A stretch of 34,676 nt of DNA from JBHHYR01 sp046757585 (GCA_046757585.1 JBHHYR010000017.1:1-34676); one strand, 5' to 3'; shown: positions 1 to 8,888, counted from the stretch's first letter. The notes: generated by a model from the letters alone, not told the origin. Made by a program: numbers and translations.

Positions 1-180
1 CCAGCATTTCGTGTACCAGCGTTTTCTGGAGTACCGACATGCCGAGGCCCCCGTACTCCGGGGAAATGCTGAGGCCGAACAAACCCAGCTGGCGTTCCAG
101 CAGGTGTTGGCTTGCTCCTCTACGAAGTCATGCACCGATTGCCGGAGTAATACGTCATCGGCAGACAGCGAAAAATCCAT
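1..180 (-). CDS. Acyl-CoA dehydrogenase N-terminus, partial, apparently frameshifted
   Basis: The gene starts at an ATG at 180-178 behind a good Shine-Dalgarno (AGGGAGGAATC) and runs off the left edge. The first codons give MDFSLSADDVLLRQSVHDFV, the usual opening of an acyl-CoA dehydrogenase N-terminal helical domain. After about residue 23 the family pattern continues only in another frame, which reads HLLERQLGLFG and then EYGGLGMS, the conserved segment before the substrate pocket. That second frame has a TGA just upstream and no start of its own. Compared with typical members, about 15-20 residues between the two blocks are also missing, so a short deletion not divisible by three is likely. 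The family oxidises acyl-CoA thioesters with FAD. Whether the gene is broken or the sequence contains an error cannot be told from 180 bases. Family assignment is good; intactness is doubtful. Confidence 0.7.
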   Translation of the reverse strand, partial: MDFSLSADDVLLRQSVHDFVEEQANTCWNASWVCSASAFPRSTGASACRYSRKRWYTKCW

Positions 181-268
181 GATTCCTCCCTGATCGAGTG
201 GTCACTGCACCGTCCGGAACCTGCACGCCGGCACCTGCCGTCGGCGAACACGCAGCAGGATCTCCTGC

Positions 269-637
269 TCAGTGGGCAGGGGTCAAGCGCAGCAAAATGG
301 TCTCGCCGGACTCGTTTCTGGCGCGGCTGGGGCGGAAGATGCCTCCCAAGCGGTCGGCCATGGCACCGTCGCGGACGATCTCGGCCTTCGTCGTCACAAA
401 CGGCCCGTCTTTGCCTTGCACCGACACGAGCATCGGGCTTCCACGTTTCACCCGCCGCGCCTTGTAGCTGGTGGGGCTGGTCGTGAACCAGATGGCGCCA
501 TCGACGAACGCGAACCAGACCGGGACCGCCGTGCTGCGCGTTCCGTTCTTGCGCACCGTCGCGACGTAGATCTCCTTGCGGTTGCTTAGCTGCGCAACGA
601 AACCGGCTGGAAAGCGTGCGAGCGCCTGATCAGCCAT
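269..637 (-). CDS. PPOX-class (pyridoxamine-phosphate-oxidase-like) small flavin/F420-binding protein
   Basis: A 122-residue protein with the split-barrel pattern of the PPOX family: an N-terminal helix (ALARFPAGFVAQL), the strand pair with ATVRKNGTRSTAVPVWF at about 27-42, then YKARRVKRGSPMLVSVQ at 58-74, where phosphate of FMN or F420 is usually bound. Length is typical of short stand-alone members. The substrate is unknown; many are FMN- or F420-dependent reductases. I chose the ATG at 637 because the domain begins there and a weak GAGCGG lies upstream. The frame stays open to a GTG at 763, and that extension contains a hydrophobic stretch (KVVLACTLVTGTGF) that could mimic a signal peptide. 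With the longer start the gap to the upstream Smr gene would be only 13 bp. Confidence 0.75.
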   Translation of the reverse strand: MADQALARFPAGFVAQLSNRKEIYVATVRKNGTRSTAVPVWFAFVDGAIWFTTSPTSYKARRVKRGSPMLVSVQGKDGPFVTTKAEIVRDGAMADRLGGIFRPSRARNESGETILLRLTPAH

Positions 638-776
638 GCTGCCGCTCGGTACCATGAACCCGGTGCCGGTAACCAGGGTGCAGGCGAGCACCACTTTCCA
701 ACGTTTGCCCGTCACGTCCCGTCTGTCATGCTGGCACCGTGCAGTGAGAACCGCGGCGCGCACGTGCCGTGCCGTC

Positions 777-1502
777 TCACCACTTGGCGCCTGTGGTCAC
801 CCGGATGGGCCGTTTGAGGTGGCGCTCGCGGCGTAACAGCACGTACAACGCGCCGGTGCCACCGTCGCAGGGACGGGCGCTCGTGAACGCCAAGATGCGC
901 CGAGCCGACTGTCCGCGGCCCAGCCAGCTGGTGAGCCGCCGCTTCAGGATCGGAATCTGGTCTTTCGAGTTGCGCCCGCGGCCGTGGATGATCAGTACGC
1001 TGCGTTTGCCGCCCTGATACGCCCGGGCGAGGAACTCCTCTACGGCGACGCGTGCCTCGTCGCTGGTCATGCCGTGCAGATCCAGGTGCGCCTGGTGGGT
1101 GAATTCGCCCGCGCGGAGGCGGCGCAGCAGCCGCGGGTCCAGGCCGACCATGGCGCCTTCGACGTACTCGTCACTGTCACTAATGTCGAACGGGGCGTGG
1201 CCAGCGACAAGATCACTCAGCTCCGCGAGTGCCTCGGCATCCGGGTCCGTCACCGCACGGCCCGGCATGGCCGGGCCTGAACTGGTCACGCGCTGGCGCC
1301 GGCGTGCCTGCAGCGGTGTCACATCTGCCACCGCGTCGAAAAACACAGCTGCACCGTCCTCCCCGCCCGCTTCGCTGGGAGCCTCCGCCGCCGGTGGCGC
1401 GGCGCGGGCCGTGGTCAGTCGGTCGAGCCCCCGGAATGGCCGGTGAACGAGTGCAATGTCCGACTCCTGAACCACTGCCTGACGACTGCGCTCCTGCCCC
1501 AT
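777..1502 (-). CDS. Smr-domain DNA/RNA endonuclease-like protein
   Basis: A 241-residue protein. The first 130 residues are Ala/Pro-rich and low in recognisable structure. The C-terminal third is an Smr domain: LDLHGMTSDEAR near 140, VLIIHGRGR near 169-177, and GGTGALYVLLRR near 214-225. These are the three hallmark motifs of Smr (MutS2 C-terminal-like) nucleases. Stand-alone Smr proteins nick DNA or cleave RNA; recently described members act on stalled ribosomes, but which applies here is not visible. The start at 1502 is set by a strong AGGAGGAGGC just upstream; an ATG at 1529 would bury that site inside the gene. It lies on the same strand as the downstream PPOX gene. Confidence 0.88.
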   Translation of the reverse strand: MGQERSRQAVVQESDIALVHRPFRGLDRLTTARAAPPAAEAPSEAGGEDGAAVFFDAVADVTPLQARRRQRVTSSGPAMPGRAVTDPDAEALAELSDLVAGHAPFDISDSDEYVEGAMVGLDPRLLRRLRAGEFTHQAHLDLHGMTSDEARVAVEEFLARAYQGGKRSVLIIHGRGRNSKDQIPILKRRLTSWLGRGQSARRILAFTSARPCDGGTGALYVLLRRERHLKRPIRVTTGAKW

Positions 1503-1503
1503 G

Positions 1504-1512
1504 CCTCCTCCT
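1504..1512 (-). promoter_or_regulatory. Ribosome binding site deciding the Smr start
   Basis: Read on the minus strand this is AGGAGGAGG, one base before the ATG at 1502; the upstream AGGAGG core gives a usable spacing of about four bases. It supports the internal ATG over the in-frame ATG at 1529. Confidence 0.7.
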
Positions 1513-1679
1513 GCACGTATATATTCCATTTACCCCTCATCTGGTACCGGGAGCAATAGGGGCTCGGAAGGGGCGCGTCAGCCTCGGCGGCCAGGCCAGC
1601 CGCTGGTAATCGGACGAACGGCCCCGGTGCCTGCCCGTTGCCTTTTCGGTGGCTGTCCCGATCTGCTAAGAACGTGCTT

Positions 1680-2459
1680 GTGAAGCCGACTGCCGCCGAC
1701 ATGGCCCGCTACAGGGCCAACCTGGACGAACAGGGGTATTGCCTGGTGCGGGAGGCGCTCTCGGCTGCGGAGGTGAACGCTGTGCGCGACACGGTGGTCC
1801 GCGTTGCCGCGGCGGAGATCGCCAACGGGATCGATTACGTCTATGAGAATGGGTCGAACCAACGCGTGTGGGTGCTGCTCAACAAGGGGCGGGTCTTTGA
1901 AGAGCTGGTGCAGAACGAGGTGGCCCTCGAACTGATCGGTCACTTGCTCGGACCGGGCTTCTTGCTGTCGAACGTGAACGCCAACATTACGGGCCCCGGG
2001 GGCAATCCGATGTTCCTGCACTCCGACACCGACTATGTACCACCGCCGTTTCCGCCATACGCCCTGGTTGCGAACGTGATGTGGTTCTTGGACGAGTTCA
2101 CGGACGCGAACGGCGCGACGCGTATCGTGCCGATGTCGCACAAGCTGCGGCACTCGCCGGACTACGCCAAACATTATGAGACCGTTGCGGTGACCGGTCC
2201 GCGCGGGACGGCCATGGTGTTCCACGGCGGCCTGTGGCACCAGACCGGCGCCAACCGTACCGCTACCGAGAAACGCCACGGCATTCTGACGTACTACTGC
2301 AGGCCGTTCATGCGGCAGCAGGAAAACTTCTTCAAATCCCTCGATGACGCGGTGCTCGAGCGTGCCACGCCTCGGCTCCGCCAGCTCCTCGGCTACGAGA
2401 TGTGGCTGGGTGGTGTCGGTGCGATCGGCGGGTTGCCGCGGGACGCGCAGCGGTTCTGA
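1680..2459 (+). CDS. Phytanoyl-CoA dioxygenase (PhyH) family protein
   Basis: A 259-residue Fe(II)/2-oxoglutarate oxygenase-like protein. The iron triad is visible: H114-x-D116 in FLHSDTD and H187 in GGLWHQTGANRT, with an Arg (R193) placed to bind 2-oxoglutarate. The N-terminal DEQGYCLVREALSAAEV is the common PhyH opening, and length fits the family. Members hydroxylate acyl-CoAs, lipids or small metabolites; the substrate cannot be named. I used the GTG at 1680 because family members begin about 12 residues before the YRxxLDEQGY segment. An ATG at 1701 and a TTG at 1638 are alternatives, and no start has a strong ribosome binding site. It is a single gene, convergent with the acyl-CoA synthetase 22 bp away. 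Confidence 0.85.
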   Translation: MKPTAADMARYRANLDEQGYCLVREALSAAEVNAVRDTVVRVAAAEIANGIDYVYENGSNQRVWVLLNKGRVFEELVQNEVALELIGHLLGPGFLLSNVNANITGPGGNPMFLHSDTDYVPPPFPPYALVANVMWFLDEFTDANGATRIVPMSHKLRHSPDYAKHYETVAVTGPRGTAMVFHGGLWHQTGANRTATEKRHGILTYYCRPFMRQQENFFKSLDDAVLERATPRLRQLLGYEMWLGGVGAIGGLPRDAQRF

Positions 2460-2481
2460 AGGCACGCGGATTGAAAGACGC

Positions 2482-4050
2482 TCATTTGCGGTCGCGGCTG
2501 CTCCCTCCCCCGCCGCTGCGACTGTACTGTTCGATCAGCTCGCGCTTGCGGATCTTTCCTTGCGGCTCGCGCGGCAATCGTGCGACGAATTCCACCCGGC
2601 GCGGACACTTGTAGTGCGCCAGGTCTGCACGTGCGAACGCGATGAGCTCTGCCGCGGTCGCGTGTTGACCCGCGCGTAGCTCGACCACCGCTAGGACTGC
2701 CTTGCCCATCTCGGCGTCAGGAACACCCACCACGGCCACGTCGGCAACCTTTGGATGACGGATGAGTGCCCCCTCGACCTCAGCGGGGTACACGTTGGCG
2801 CCGCCGGTGATGATCAGGTCCGTGCGCCGATCGGCGATAAAAAGGTACCCATCGGCATCGAGGAAGCCGAGGTCGCCGGCGGTGAAAAAGCCGTTGCGGA
2901 AGGCGCTTCGGTTCTTCTCGTCAGCGGCGTGGTAGCGAAAACCCACCTGCGGACCTTTGACATAAATCAGGCCGATCTGCCCGGGCGCACATGCCTGGCC
3001 CTGTTCGTCGAGGACCTTGATCTCGTGCCCTGGCCACGGCCGGCCCACACTACCAGGCTTCTCAACCCATTCCTCGGCCGTGATCTTCGTGAAGCCGCTC
3101 TCCGACGCCCCATAGAACTCGGTCACCACGCCGGGCGGGAAAAGGGTCATGATGCCGCGCTTCACATGGATCGGGCAGGGAGCAGCCGAGTGCAAGACGA
3201 GCTTCAGTGACGACAAGTCACAGCGCTGGCGCTCGGCTGGGTCCAGCAGGAGAATACGGGTGAAGTGCGTCGGCACCATGAACGAGTTCGTCACCCGGTA
3301 GCGTTCGATCAGTCGCAACGCCTCCGCGGCGTCGAAATGCGGCATCAACACGACTGTGGCCCCGATAAGCAAATGGGTCTGCGCGTAGCTGGCCGGGCCG
3401 GTATGATAGAGGGGGCCGGCAACCAGGTGGACGGCGTCCGAGTCGAATCCCCACAGATCGGCAATCGACAGCATGGTGAGGTGCCCCCGGGCAGGATTGG
3501 TGGCACGGTCGATGCCCTTGGGACGTCCCGTCGTGCCAGACGTATAAATGCGCACGTTGAAGCCGCCCCCGATGAAGCCGTGTTCTGGTTCCGCATCGTC
3601 TTCCGCCGCCAGCATGGCCTCGTACGAGTGGCCACGCGCAGGCGTCCCATCCCCGGTCAGCCACACCGCGTCTGCGGCCCACGACAGCTCCCGCATGGCG
3701 CGGCCGATTTCCGGGTCCAGGTCCGGTGCACCCACGATGACCTTGGCCCGCGCATCAGCCACCATGTAGGCAATCTCAGGGCCCTTGAGCCGATATCCGA
3801 CTGGGACGACTTGCGCGCCGAGCTTTCCCGCCGCGTTGAGGAGTTCGAACCACTCGAAGCAGTTATGGAGAACCGCCGCGACCGTGTCACTGACACCGAT
3901 CCCGCTGCGGCGCAGAGCCCGGGCAAGTCGGTTCACGCGCGCATTGAACACTGCGTACGTGAGAATCTTCCCGTCCATCACCAGTGCCGCTCTGTCCGGG
4001 AAAGCCCGCGCGTGATGCGCCAGACCCACCGACTGTGGGTCAACGCCCAT
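2482..4050 (-). CDS. Acyl-CoA synthetase / AMP-binding (ANL) ligase
   Basis: A 522-residue ATP-dependent CoA ligase. Motifs in order: the phosphate-binding loop YTSGTTGRPKG at 169-179, YGASESG at 313-319, the AMP-ribose Asp and hinge in GDLGFLDADGYLFIADRR at 392-409, DLIITGGANVYPAEVE at 411-425, and the catalytic Lys in PQGKIRKREL (K499). All residues needed for adenylation and thioesterification are present. Such enzymes activate fatty or aryl acids to CoA esters; the substrate is undetermined. The start is the ATG at 4050 with GGGGAAGGG upstream; a GTG at 4089 is less likely. The C-terminal tail is Gly/Ser/Arg-rich. The antiporter gene lies 81 bp upstream on the same strand, with no obvious functional link. 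Confidence 0.92.
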   Translation of the reverse strand: MGVDPQSVGLAHHARAFPDRAALVMDGKILTYAVFNARVNRLARALRRSGIGVSDTVAAVLHNCFEWFELLNAAGKLGAQVVPVGYRLKGPEIAYMVADARAKVIVGAPDLDPEIGRAMRELSWAADAVWLTGDGTPARGHSYEAMLAAEDDAEPEHGFIGGGFNVRIYTSGTTGRPKGIDRATNPARGHLTMLSIADLWGFDSDAVHLVAGPLYHTGPASYAQTHLLIGATVVLMPHFDAAEALRLIERYRVTNSFMVPTHFTRILLLDPAERQRCDLSSLKLVLHSAAPCPIHVKRGIMTLFPPGVVTEFYGASESGFTKITAEEWVEKPGSVGRPWPGHEIKVLDEQGQACAPGQIGLIYVKGPQVGFRYHAADEKNRSAFRNGFFTAGDLGFLDADGYLFIADRRTDLIITGGANVYPAEVEGALIRHPKVADVAVVGVPDAEMGKAVLAVVELRAGQHATAAELIAFARADLAHYKCPRRVEFVARLPREPQGKIRKRELIEQYSRSGGGGSSRDRK

Positions 4051-4131
4051 GGTCACGTGCCCTTCCCCGCTGGTCTGCGTCAAGCCCACGTGCGGCGAAG
4101 ACCCTAACCAACGAACGCTGGTGTGGTGCGC

Positions 4132-5439
4132 TCAAATCGTCCATTCCTCTTCCAGGGTGGGCCCCGCCTCGCTGCTGGCGTTGCGGCCGAGCTGCCCAGA
4201 CAGCGTCGCGATCCCGGAATGCCGGATAACCCATCCAATAGACAGGCCTTGCACGACGATGGAGAACAACACAACCGAGTAGGTGATTGCCACAATGACC
4301 TCCCGTTCCGGGCCGCGCGGCAGGGCGAGCGCCAGCGCCACGGAGATGCCACCGCGCAAGCCGGCCCATGTGAGGATCCGGATGGTCCTCAGATCGAAGT
4401 CCCGTCGCCAGCCGAGCAGCTTGACGGGCGCGCTGACGCTCACCAGCCGTGCAAACAGGACAATGGGGATCGCGACACACCCCGCCACGACGTAGCGGGC
4501 CGTGAAGGCCAGGACCAACACTTCCAGACCTATCAAGACGAACAGCACGGCGTTGAGAATCTCGTCGATCAGTTCCCAGAACGTGTCGAGATGTTCACGG
4601 GTCCGTGCGGACATGGCGAGCCTGCGGCCACGATTGCCCGTCAGCAGGCCCGCAACGACGACCGCGATCGGCCCCGAGAGGTGGAACACACCTGCCAGGG
4701 CATACGTTCCCATGACCAGTGCGAGGGTGATGAGAATCTCGACCTGATAATCGTCAACGCTCTTGAGCATGAAGTACGCGACCGCACCACTGCCGAAGCC
4801 AAAGGCCGCGCCCCCCAGCGCCTCCTGTGCAAACAGCGTAGCCACGCTGCGTACCGTCACGTCGTGCCCCCCTGTCGCGACTTCCAGGAGTAGGATGAAC
4901 ACCACCACACCGATGCCATCGTTGAACAGTGATTCACCGGCGATCTTGGCTTCGAGACTCTTGGGGGCACCAACGGATTTGAGAATGCCGAGCACGGCGA
5001 TCGGGTCGGTGGGTGAGATCAGGGCGCCGAATAGGAAGCAGTATGCGGCCGGTATACCCAAACCGACCAGCTTGAGCAAGAGCCACATCAAGGCCCCCAC
5101 GATCACGGTGGAGAGCACCACGCCAACCGTGGCCAGCGAAGTGATGACCCATCGATCCTCAACGAGATCGCTCAGCTCGACGTGCAGCGCGCCCGCGAAG
5201 AGGAGAAACGCGAGCATCCCCTGGAACAGTGTGCGATTGAAGTCGACGGCAGCGAGCAGCGCCCGTGCCTGCTCGTCGAACGTCCATCCGAACCGGTGGA
5301 GGGCAATCAAGAGCGCGGACATGAGCAACGCAATCAACATGATACCGATGGTCATTGGCATCCGGATGTAGCGACGATTCAGATAGCTGAAGACTGCAGC
5401 CAGAGTGATCAGGGCAGCGATGATCTGGAAGAGACCCAT
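4132..5439 (-). CDS. CPA1-family Na+/H+ antiporter
   Basis: A 435-residue integral membrane protein with about 12 hydrophobic segments. It carries the CPA1 (NhaP/NHE-like) signatures SPTDPIAVLGILKS at 142-155 and GESLFNDGIGVVVF, in which the Asn-Asp pair (N173, D174) is the ion-binding site of electroneutral exchangers, followed near the C-terminus by WAGLRGGISVALAL. It should exchange cytoplasmic Na+ (or K+) for protons in the inner membrane for pH and salt homeostasis. The start is the ATG at 5439 with GGAG nine bases upstream; a TTG at 5487 is the alternative. There is no long cytoplasmic regulatory tail. Confidence 0.92.
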   Translation of the reverse strand: MGLFQIIAALITLAAVFSYLNRRYIRMPMTIGIMLIALLMSALLIALHRFGWTFDEQARALLAAVDFNRTLFQGMLAFLLFAGALHVELSDLVEDRWVITSLATVGVVLSTVIVGALMWLLLKLVGLGIPAAYCFLFGALISPTDPIAVLGILKSVGAPKSLEAKIAGESLFNDGIGVVVFILLLEVATGGHDVTVRSVATLFAQEALGGAAFGFGSGAVAYFMLKSVDDYQVEILITLALVMGTYALAGVFHLSGPIAVVVAGLLTGNRGRRLAMSARTREHLDTFWELIDEILNAVLFVLIGLEVLVLAFTARYVVAGCVAIPIVLFARLVSVSAPVKLLGWRRDFDLRTIRILTWAGLRGGISVALALALPRGPEREVIVAITYSVVLFSIVVQGLSIGWVIRHSGIATLSGQLGRNASSEAGPTLEEEWTI

Positions 5440-5597
5440 GCGTGTGCGCTCCGGCCTTGCAATGCAGCAAGCGCCCGGCTTCTGCAAGCCGGGCGGCCGG
5501 GGATTCGAAACCGCCGCAGGCGCGTGCGATGACCGGTGTTCGCGCCACGCGCTGTTCGCAGCCGGCTGGACCGCCAGTGTGACAGGGCTTCGTGCAG

Positions 5598-7250
5598 TTA
5601 CTGGGTTGACACAGCAGCGACGCGGTGTGCCTCGGCCATGTCGACGATGCGGTTGCGATCCACCGTCGCTTCGCTCACGAGGTCGGGTCTGGCCTGCGCC
5701 ATGGCACGCAGGAAACGGGGTGGAAAGGCGCGGAACCGGAGCCGCGCGGAGATCTGGAGCACCCCCCTGAGCCGATGGGGAACCGGTACGTCATAGCGCA
5801 CGCGTGCATGCTCTAAGGCTGGCAGGCTGTGTGAGTTGTCCATATGGTTCGCTAGGAAGGGTGCGAAAACCTCGTTCGCCCCGGATGCTGTCACGCGCAG
5901 GAACTCATTGCCGAAGTTCATCAAACCCAGGTTGGCAGCCGGGCGCTGATTCTCGTCCGGGCCGGGCACAAGATCGGCCTCGAGGGTCACCGCATCGATG
6001 GACCCGAGCCGGTTGTCGAGATCCTCATCGTCGAGCGTGCCGTCCGGCTCAGGCTCGCCGGTCTCCGGATGCGCACGGTCAACCAGGGTCCCGCTTTCGT
6101 AGATGACGATGCCGCTTGCGTCGGTGACGGTCAACTCGATCCACATCTGGCGCTCCTGGGAAAAGCCGGTAGGAACGTTGTGCCCCGCCCCGACGTTGGT
6201 CACGACGACGGTGATTGGCAGGACAGCTCCGGGCTCGACCGACTCCGGCGCTTCGAGCGCGAGCGTGCACGCGGCCCGCAGCAGGTCGGCCCGGCGCCGG
6301 GCTTGGCCGATCGGCAAGCCATAGGTATCGAGCCCCTCGTCGTCCTGACCGGGGAAATCGATCAAGGCGACATCCACGCCGGTGAAGTAGTGGGGAGCAA
6401 CTGAGCGCTGGGGCGCGGACGTCAGCGTCGATGCCCAATCGACTCGGTATGTGCCGGGGGGCTCGTACGGGTACGCGGACATGTGGCAGTCCTGGCAGGT
6501 CACGATACGACCGTACGGATTATCGGCTGTCGCATACGGTCCTCGCTGCCATTCCGTGAAGGCATTTTCCAAGCGGAGGAACGGCTCTCCTGTGACAGCA
6601 TCAGTTCCTGGCAGGCGCACGTCGTGGCAGCTGCCGCAAAACTCTGCGCTGCGCAGATAGGCGCTCTGCGTGGAGGCGTGCGCGAAGTTCGCGGAGGGCT
6701 GGGTGAACGGGCCGAACTTCGTCCGCCCTGGCTCGAGGAGAAAGGCGGCGTTCGCGATGCCGTCGCCCAGGAGACTGCCCTCCAGGTCCGCATGCGCGAC
6801 CTGATGGCAGAAATCGCAGGAGAGACCGTGGCGTCCGACGTCACCCGCGAAATCACGGGACGGGCGTCCCGCGCTCTCCCGAAAGGGAGGAAACTCACCG
6901 AGCGCCACGCTGACCGGCGAGTGGCATCCCTGACACAAGAGCGCATCGGGTCCGTCGGCGGCAAAGGCGCCTCCGGTCAAGCGGTTGCCTGCAGCTTCCA
7001 AGGCGTTGAACACGGGGCTCATCTCGGCGTACGCCATCATGCTGCCCTGCCACTGCTGATATTGGCGGGGGTGGCAGCTCGCACACTCGGCGGGCCGGGC
7101 AAAACGCGGCATCGCCTGCTCCATGCCGGCTGGCCCGTTCCCCGCACAGCCGCAAAGCGACACGAGGACCGCGGCGCAAAGCCGCACGGCCGCCCGGCTG
7201 CCCGGTCGCTCCACAAGAGCCCCACGGACCCGAAAGGTGCCCCCCATCAT
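5598..7250 (-). CDS. Five-heme c-type cytochrome lipoprotein
   Basis: A 550-residue protein with five CxxCH heme sites: CASCH (56), CQGCH (106), CDFCH (145), CGSCH (205) and CQDCH (252), all in the N-terminal half. The N-terminus has a charged segment and then AAVLVSLCGC, a probable lipoprotein signal ending at C35, so it is likely anchored and faces the periplasm or the outer surface. The C-terminal half lacks hemes and carries NVGAGHNVPTGF plus beta-rich sequence, as in cytochrome c554-like proteins of metal- or nitrogen-metabolising bacteria. Its electron partners are unknown and no quinol oxidase or reductase is adjacent. The start at 7250 (first of two ATGs) follows AAGAAGGA. Family role is firm; the redox substrate is not. 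Confidence 0.88.
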   Translation of the reverse strand: MMGGTFRVRGALVERPGSRAAVRLCAAVLVSLCGCAGNGPAGMEQAMPRFARPAECASCHPRQYQQWQGSMMAYAEMSPVFNALEAAGNRLTGGAFAADGPDALLCQGCHSPVSVALGEFPPFRESAGRPSRDFAGDVGRHGLSCDFCHQVAHADLEGSLLGDGIANAAFLLEPGRTKFGPFTQPSANFAHASTQSAYLRSAEFCGSCHDVRLPGTDAVTGEPFLRLENAFTEWQRGPYATADNPYGRIVTCQDCHMSAYPYEPPGTYRVDWASTLTSAPQRSVAPHYFTGVDVALIDFPGQDDEGLDTYGLPIGQARRRADLLRAACTLALEAPESVEPGAVLPITVVVTNVGAGHNVPTGFSQERQMWIELTVTDASGIVIYESGTLVDRAHPETGEPEPDGTLDDEDLDNRLGSIDAVTLEADLVPGPDENQRPAANLGLMNFGNEFLRVTASGANEVFAPFLANHMDNSHSLPALEHARVRYDVPVPHRLRGVLQISARLRFRAFPPRFLRAMAQARPDLVSEATVDRNRIVDMAEAHRVAAVSTQ

Positions 7251-7334
7251 GCGCCAGCTTCCTTCTTGCCACCGAAGTCGGCTGCGATCAACTGGCGCCG
7301 TCCGGTGCCCGCCGAGCCGGGGCAAGACGGGCTG

Positions 7335-8726
7335 TTACGACACCAGCCCTTGCGCAGCTAACGCGCCGCTCGTTTCTTCGATCGCCGCATCGAGTATCGT
7401 GGCGAGGTGGTCGATCTGCTTGCGCTGGATAACCAGGGGCGGGCAGACAACGATGCTGTCGGCACTGGCGCGCACGATGACGCCACGTTCCAACGCGGCG
7501 CTGCGGATGCAACTGGGCACGTGCAGGTGCGCTGGCAAGGCGTCTTTGCGCCGCTTGTCGCGAACCAGCTCGATGGCGCCCATCAGGCCCGCCGTGCGCA
7601 CCTCGCCGACGATGGGATGGCGTGCCAGCGCGCCGAGCCGCCGCGCGAAATAGGGCGCGAGCTTGCGCGCACGGCCGATCAACCCCTCACGTTCGATGAT
7701 CTCTAGATTGGCAAGCCCGGCGGCGCACGCGACGGGATGGCCCGAATACGTAAAGCCATGGTTCAAGGAGAAATCAGGCCCGGCATCGATCAAGGTTTGA
7801 TACAGGGCCTCCCTCAGGATCACTCCGCCGAGCGGCAGATAACCGCTGGTCACGCCCTTCGCGAACGCGATCATGTCCGGCACGGTTTTCCAGCGTTCGA
7901 TCCCAAAGCGGTACCCCAGCCGGCCAAAGCCCGTGATGACCTCGTCGGCTACCATCAACACGTCGTGTTTGTCACAAACGGCGCGAATGCGCTCGAAGTA
8001 GCCGGCCGGTGGAACAATCACGCCGCCGACGCCTTGTACCGGCTCTGCGATGAACGCTCCGACCGTGTCGGCCCCTTCACGTTCGATGTGACGTTCCAGT
8101 TCGTCGGCACACGCCAGACCGCAGCGCGGGTACGTCAGGCCCAGCTCGCAGCGGTAGCAGTAGGGCGACGCCATACGCACGACGCCCGGCATGAGCGGTT
8201 CGTAGTACGTGTGGAAGTACGGGAGGCCGGTGAGGCTGGCCGCACCGGTCGACGAGCCGTGGTAGGCACGCTTGAGCGCTACGATCTTGCTCTTGTCGGG
8301 ATATCCGCGCAGGTGCCAATAGAGGCGGACGAGGCGAATGACGGTTTCGTTGGCTTCGGACCCACCGGAAGTGAAAACCACCCGGCTCAGCCCCTTCGGT
8401 GCTAGGCGTGCGATGCGCGTGGCCAGGCGCTCCGCGGGCTCGGACGAGAAGCCAAGGAGCGTGGGGGCGTACTCGATCTGGCGCATCTGTGTCGCAACAG
8501 CCTGCGCGATCGTGGCGCGCCCGTGACCAACCGCGACGTTCCACAGAGATGCCAACCCATCAAGATACTTGCGCCCGGCGGCGTCCCACACGTACACGCC
8601 CTTGCCCTTCACGAGCGTCATCGTCCCGTGCTGCTCGGTGCTCGCGGGTGAAACAAATCCGCGGACGAGGTGGCGCGCAGTAGCCCGTCCGTGCATCGTG
8701 CGTCCCTTCGCTGGTCGTGACCGCAT
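7335..8726 (-). CDS. Class III PLP-dependent aminotransferase (omega-transaminase)
   Basis: A 463-residue fold-type I aminotransferase. Visible are TSGGSEANETVIRL near 119-132 (phosphate and substrate site), VADEVITGFGRLG near 259-271 (Asp to the pyridine nitrogen), the Schiff-base Lys K290 in FAKGVTSGYLPLGG, and FTYSGHPVACAA later. A Cys-rich surface segment (C190, C193, C202, C206) is the kind seen in putrescine or beta-alanine/pyruvate-type omega-transaminases. It moves amino groups between an amine or omega-amino acid and pyruvate or 2-oxoglutarate; the donor is unknown. The start at 8726 overlaps by one base the stop of the small pilin-like gene (TGATG) and has AGGGAG close upstream. A second ATG at 8696 is possible. 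Confidence 0.9.
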   Translation of the reverse strand: MRSRPAKGRTMHGRATARHLVRGFVSPASTEQHGTMTLVKGKGVYVWDAAGRKYLDGLASLWNVAVGHGRATIAQAVATQMRQIEYAPTLLGFSSEPAERLATRIARLAPKGLSRVVFTSGGSEANETVIRLVRLYWHLRGYPDKSKIVALKRAYHGSSTGAASLTGLPYFHTYYEPLMPGVVRMASPYCYRCELGLTYPRCGLACADELERHIEREGADTVGAFIAEPVQGVGGVIVPPAGYFERIRAVCDKHDVLMVADEVITGFGRLGYRFGIERWKTVPDMIAFAKGVTSGYLPLGGVILREALYQTLIDAGPDFSLNHGFTYSGHPVACAAGLANLEIIEREGLIGRARKLAPYFARRLGALARHPIVGEVRTAGLMGAIELVRDKRRKDALPAHLHVPSCIRSAALERGVIVRASADSIVVCPPLVIQRKQIDHLATILDAAIEETSGALAAQGLVS

Positions 8727-8869
8727 CAGCTCCCTGGGTGCACCGCGACGGTAGGTGGAGGAGCAATCGTGCGCCCCTCGTACCTCACGAAGTCCCGGGT
8801 GCTGGCGAACAGCAAGAGTGCCACGACGGCTAGAATGACGACGACATCGATGAGACTCAGACCGCGCAT
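8726..8869 (-). CDS. 47-residue pilin-like single-pass membrane protein
   Basis: A very short gene that starts at an ATG behind GGAGAG. It begins MRGLSLIDVVVILAVVALLLF, then STRDFVRYEG and a Pro-rich tail. The N-terminus resembles a class III prepilin signal: a Gly cut site, a hydrophobic helix, and an acidic residue at +5 of the mature form, here Asp instead of the usual Glu. It lacks the globular domain of true pilins, so it could be a minor pseudopilin-like peptide or an unrelated small membrane protein. It is the first gene behind a good promoter, and its stop overlaps the aminotransferase start. No relative is recognised. I consider the gene real, but the pilin reading is tentative. Confidence 0.6.
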   Translation of the reverse strand: MRGLSLIDVVVILAVVALLLFASTRDFVRYEGRTIAPPPTVAVHPGS

Positions 8870-8888
8870 GGCTCTCTCCGATAATGGG

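Noticed and set aside
1578..2465. Open frame of 295 codons opposite the PhyH gene
   Set aside because: No ribosome site or family pattern; the plus-strand gene has a complete iron-binding triad.
5604..5612. TTGACA-like hexamer on the plus strand near 5606 and others at 14858 and 17632
   Set aside because: They lie inside coding regions of well-supported genes and have no -10 at proper distance that I could see.
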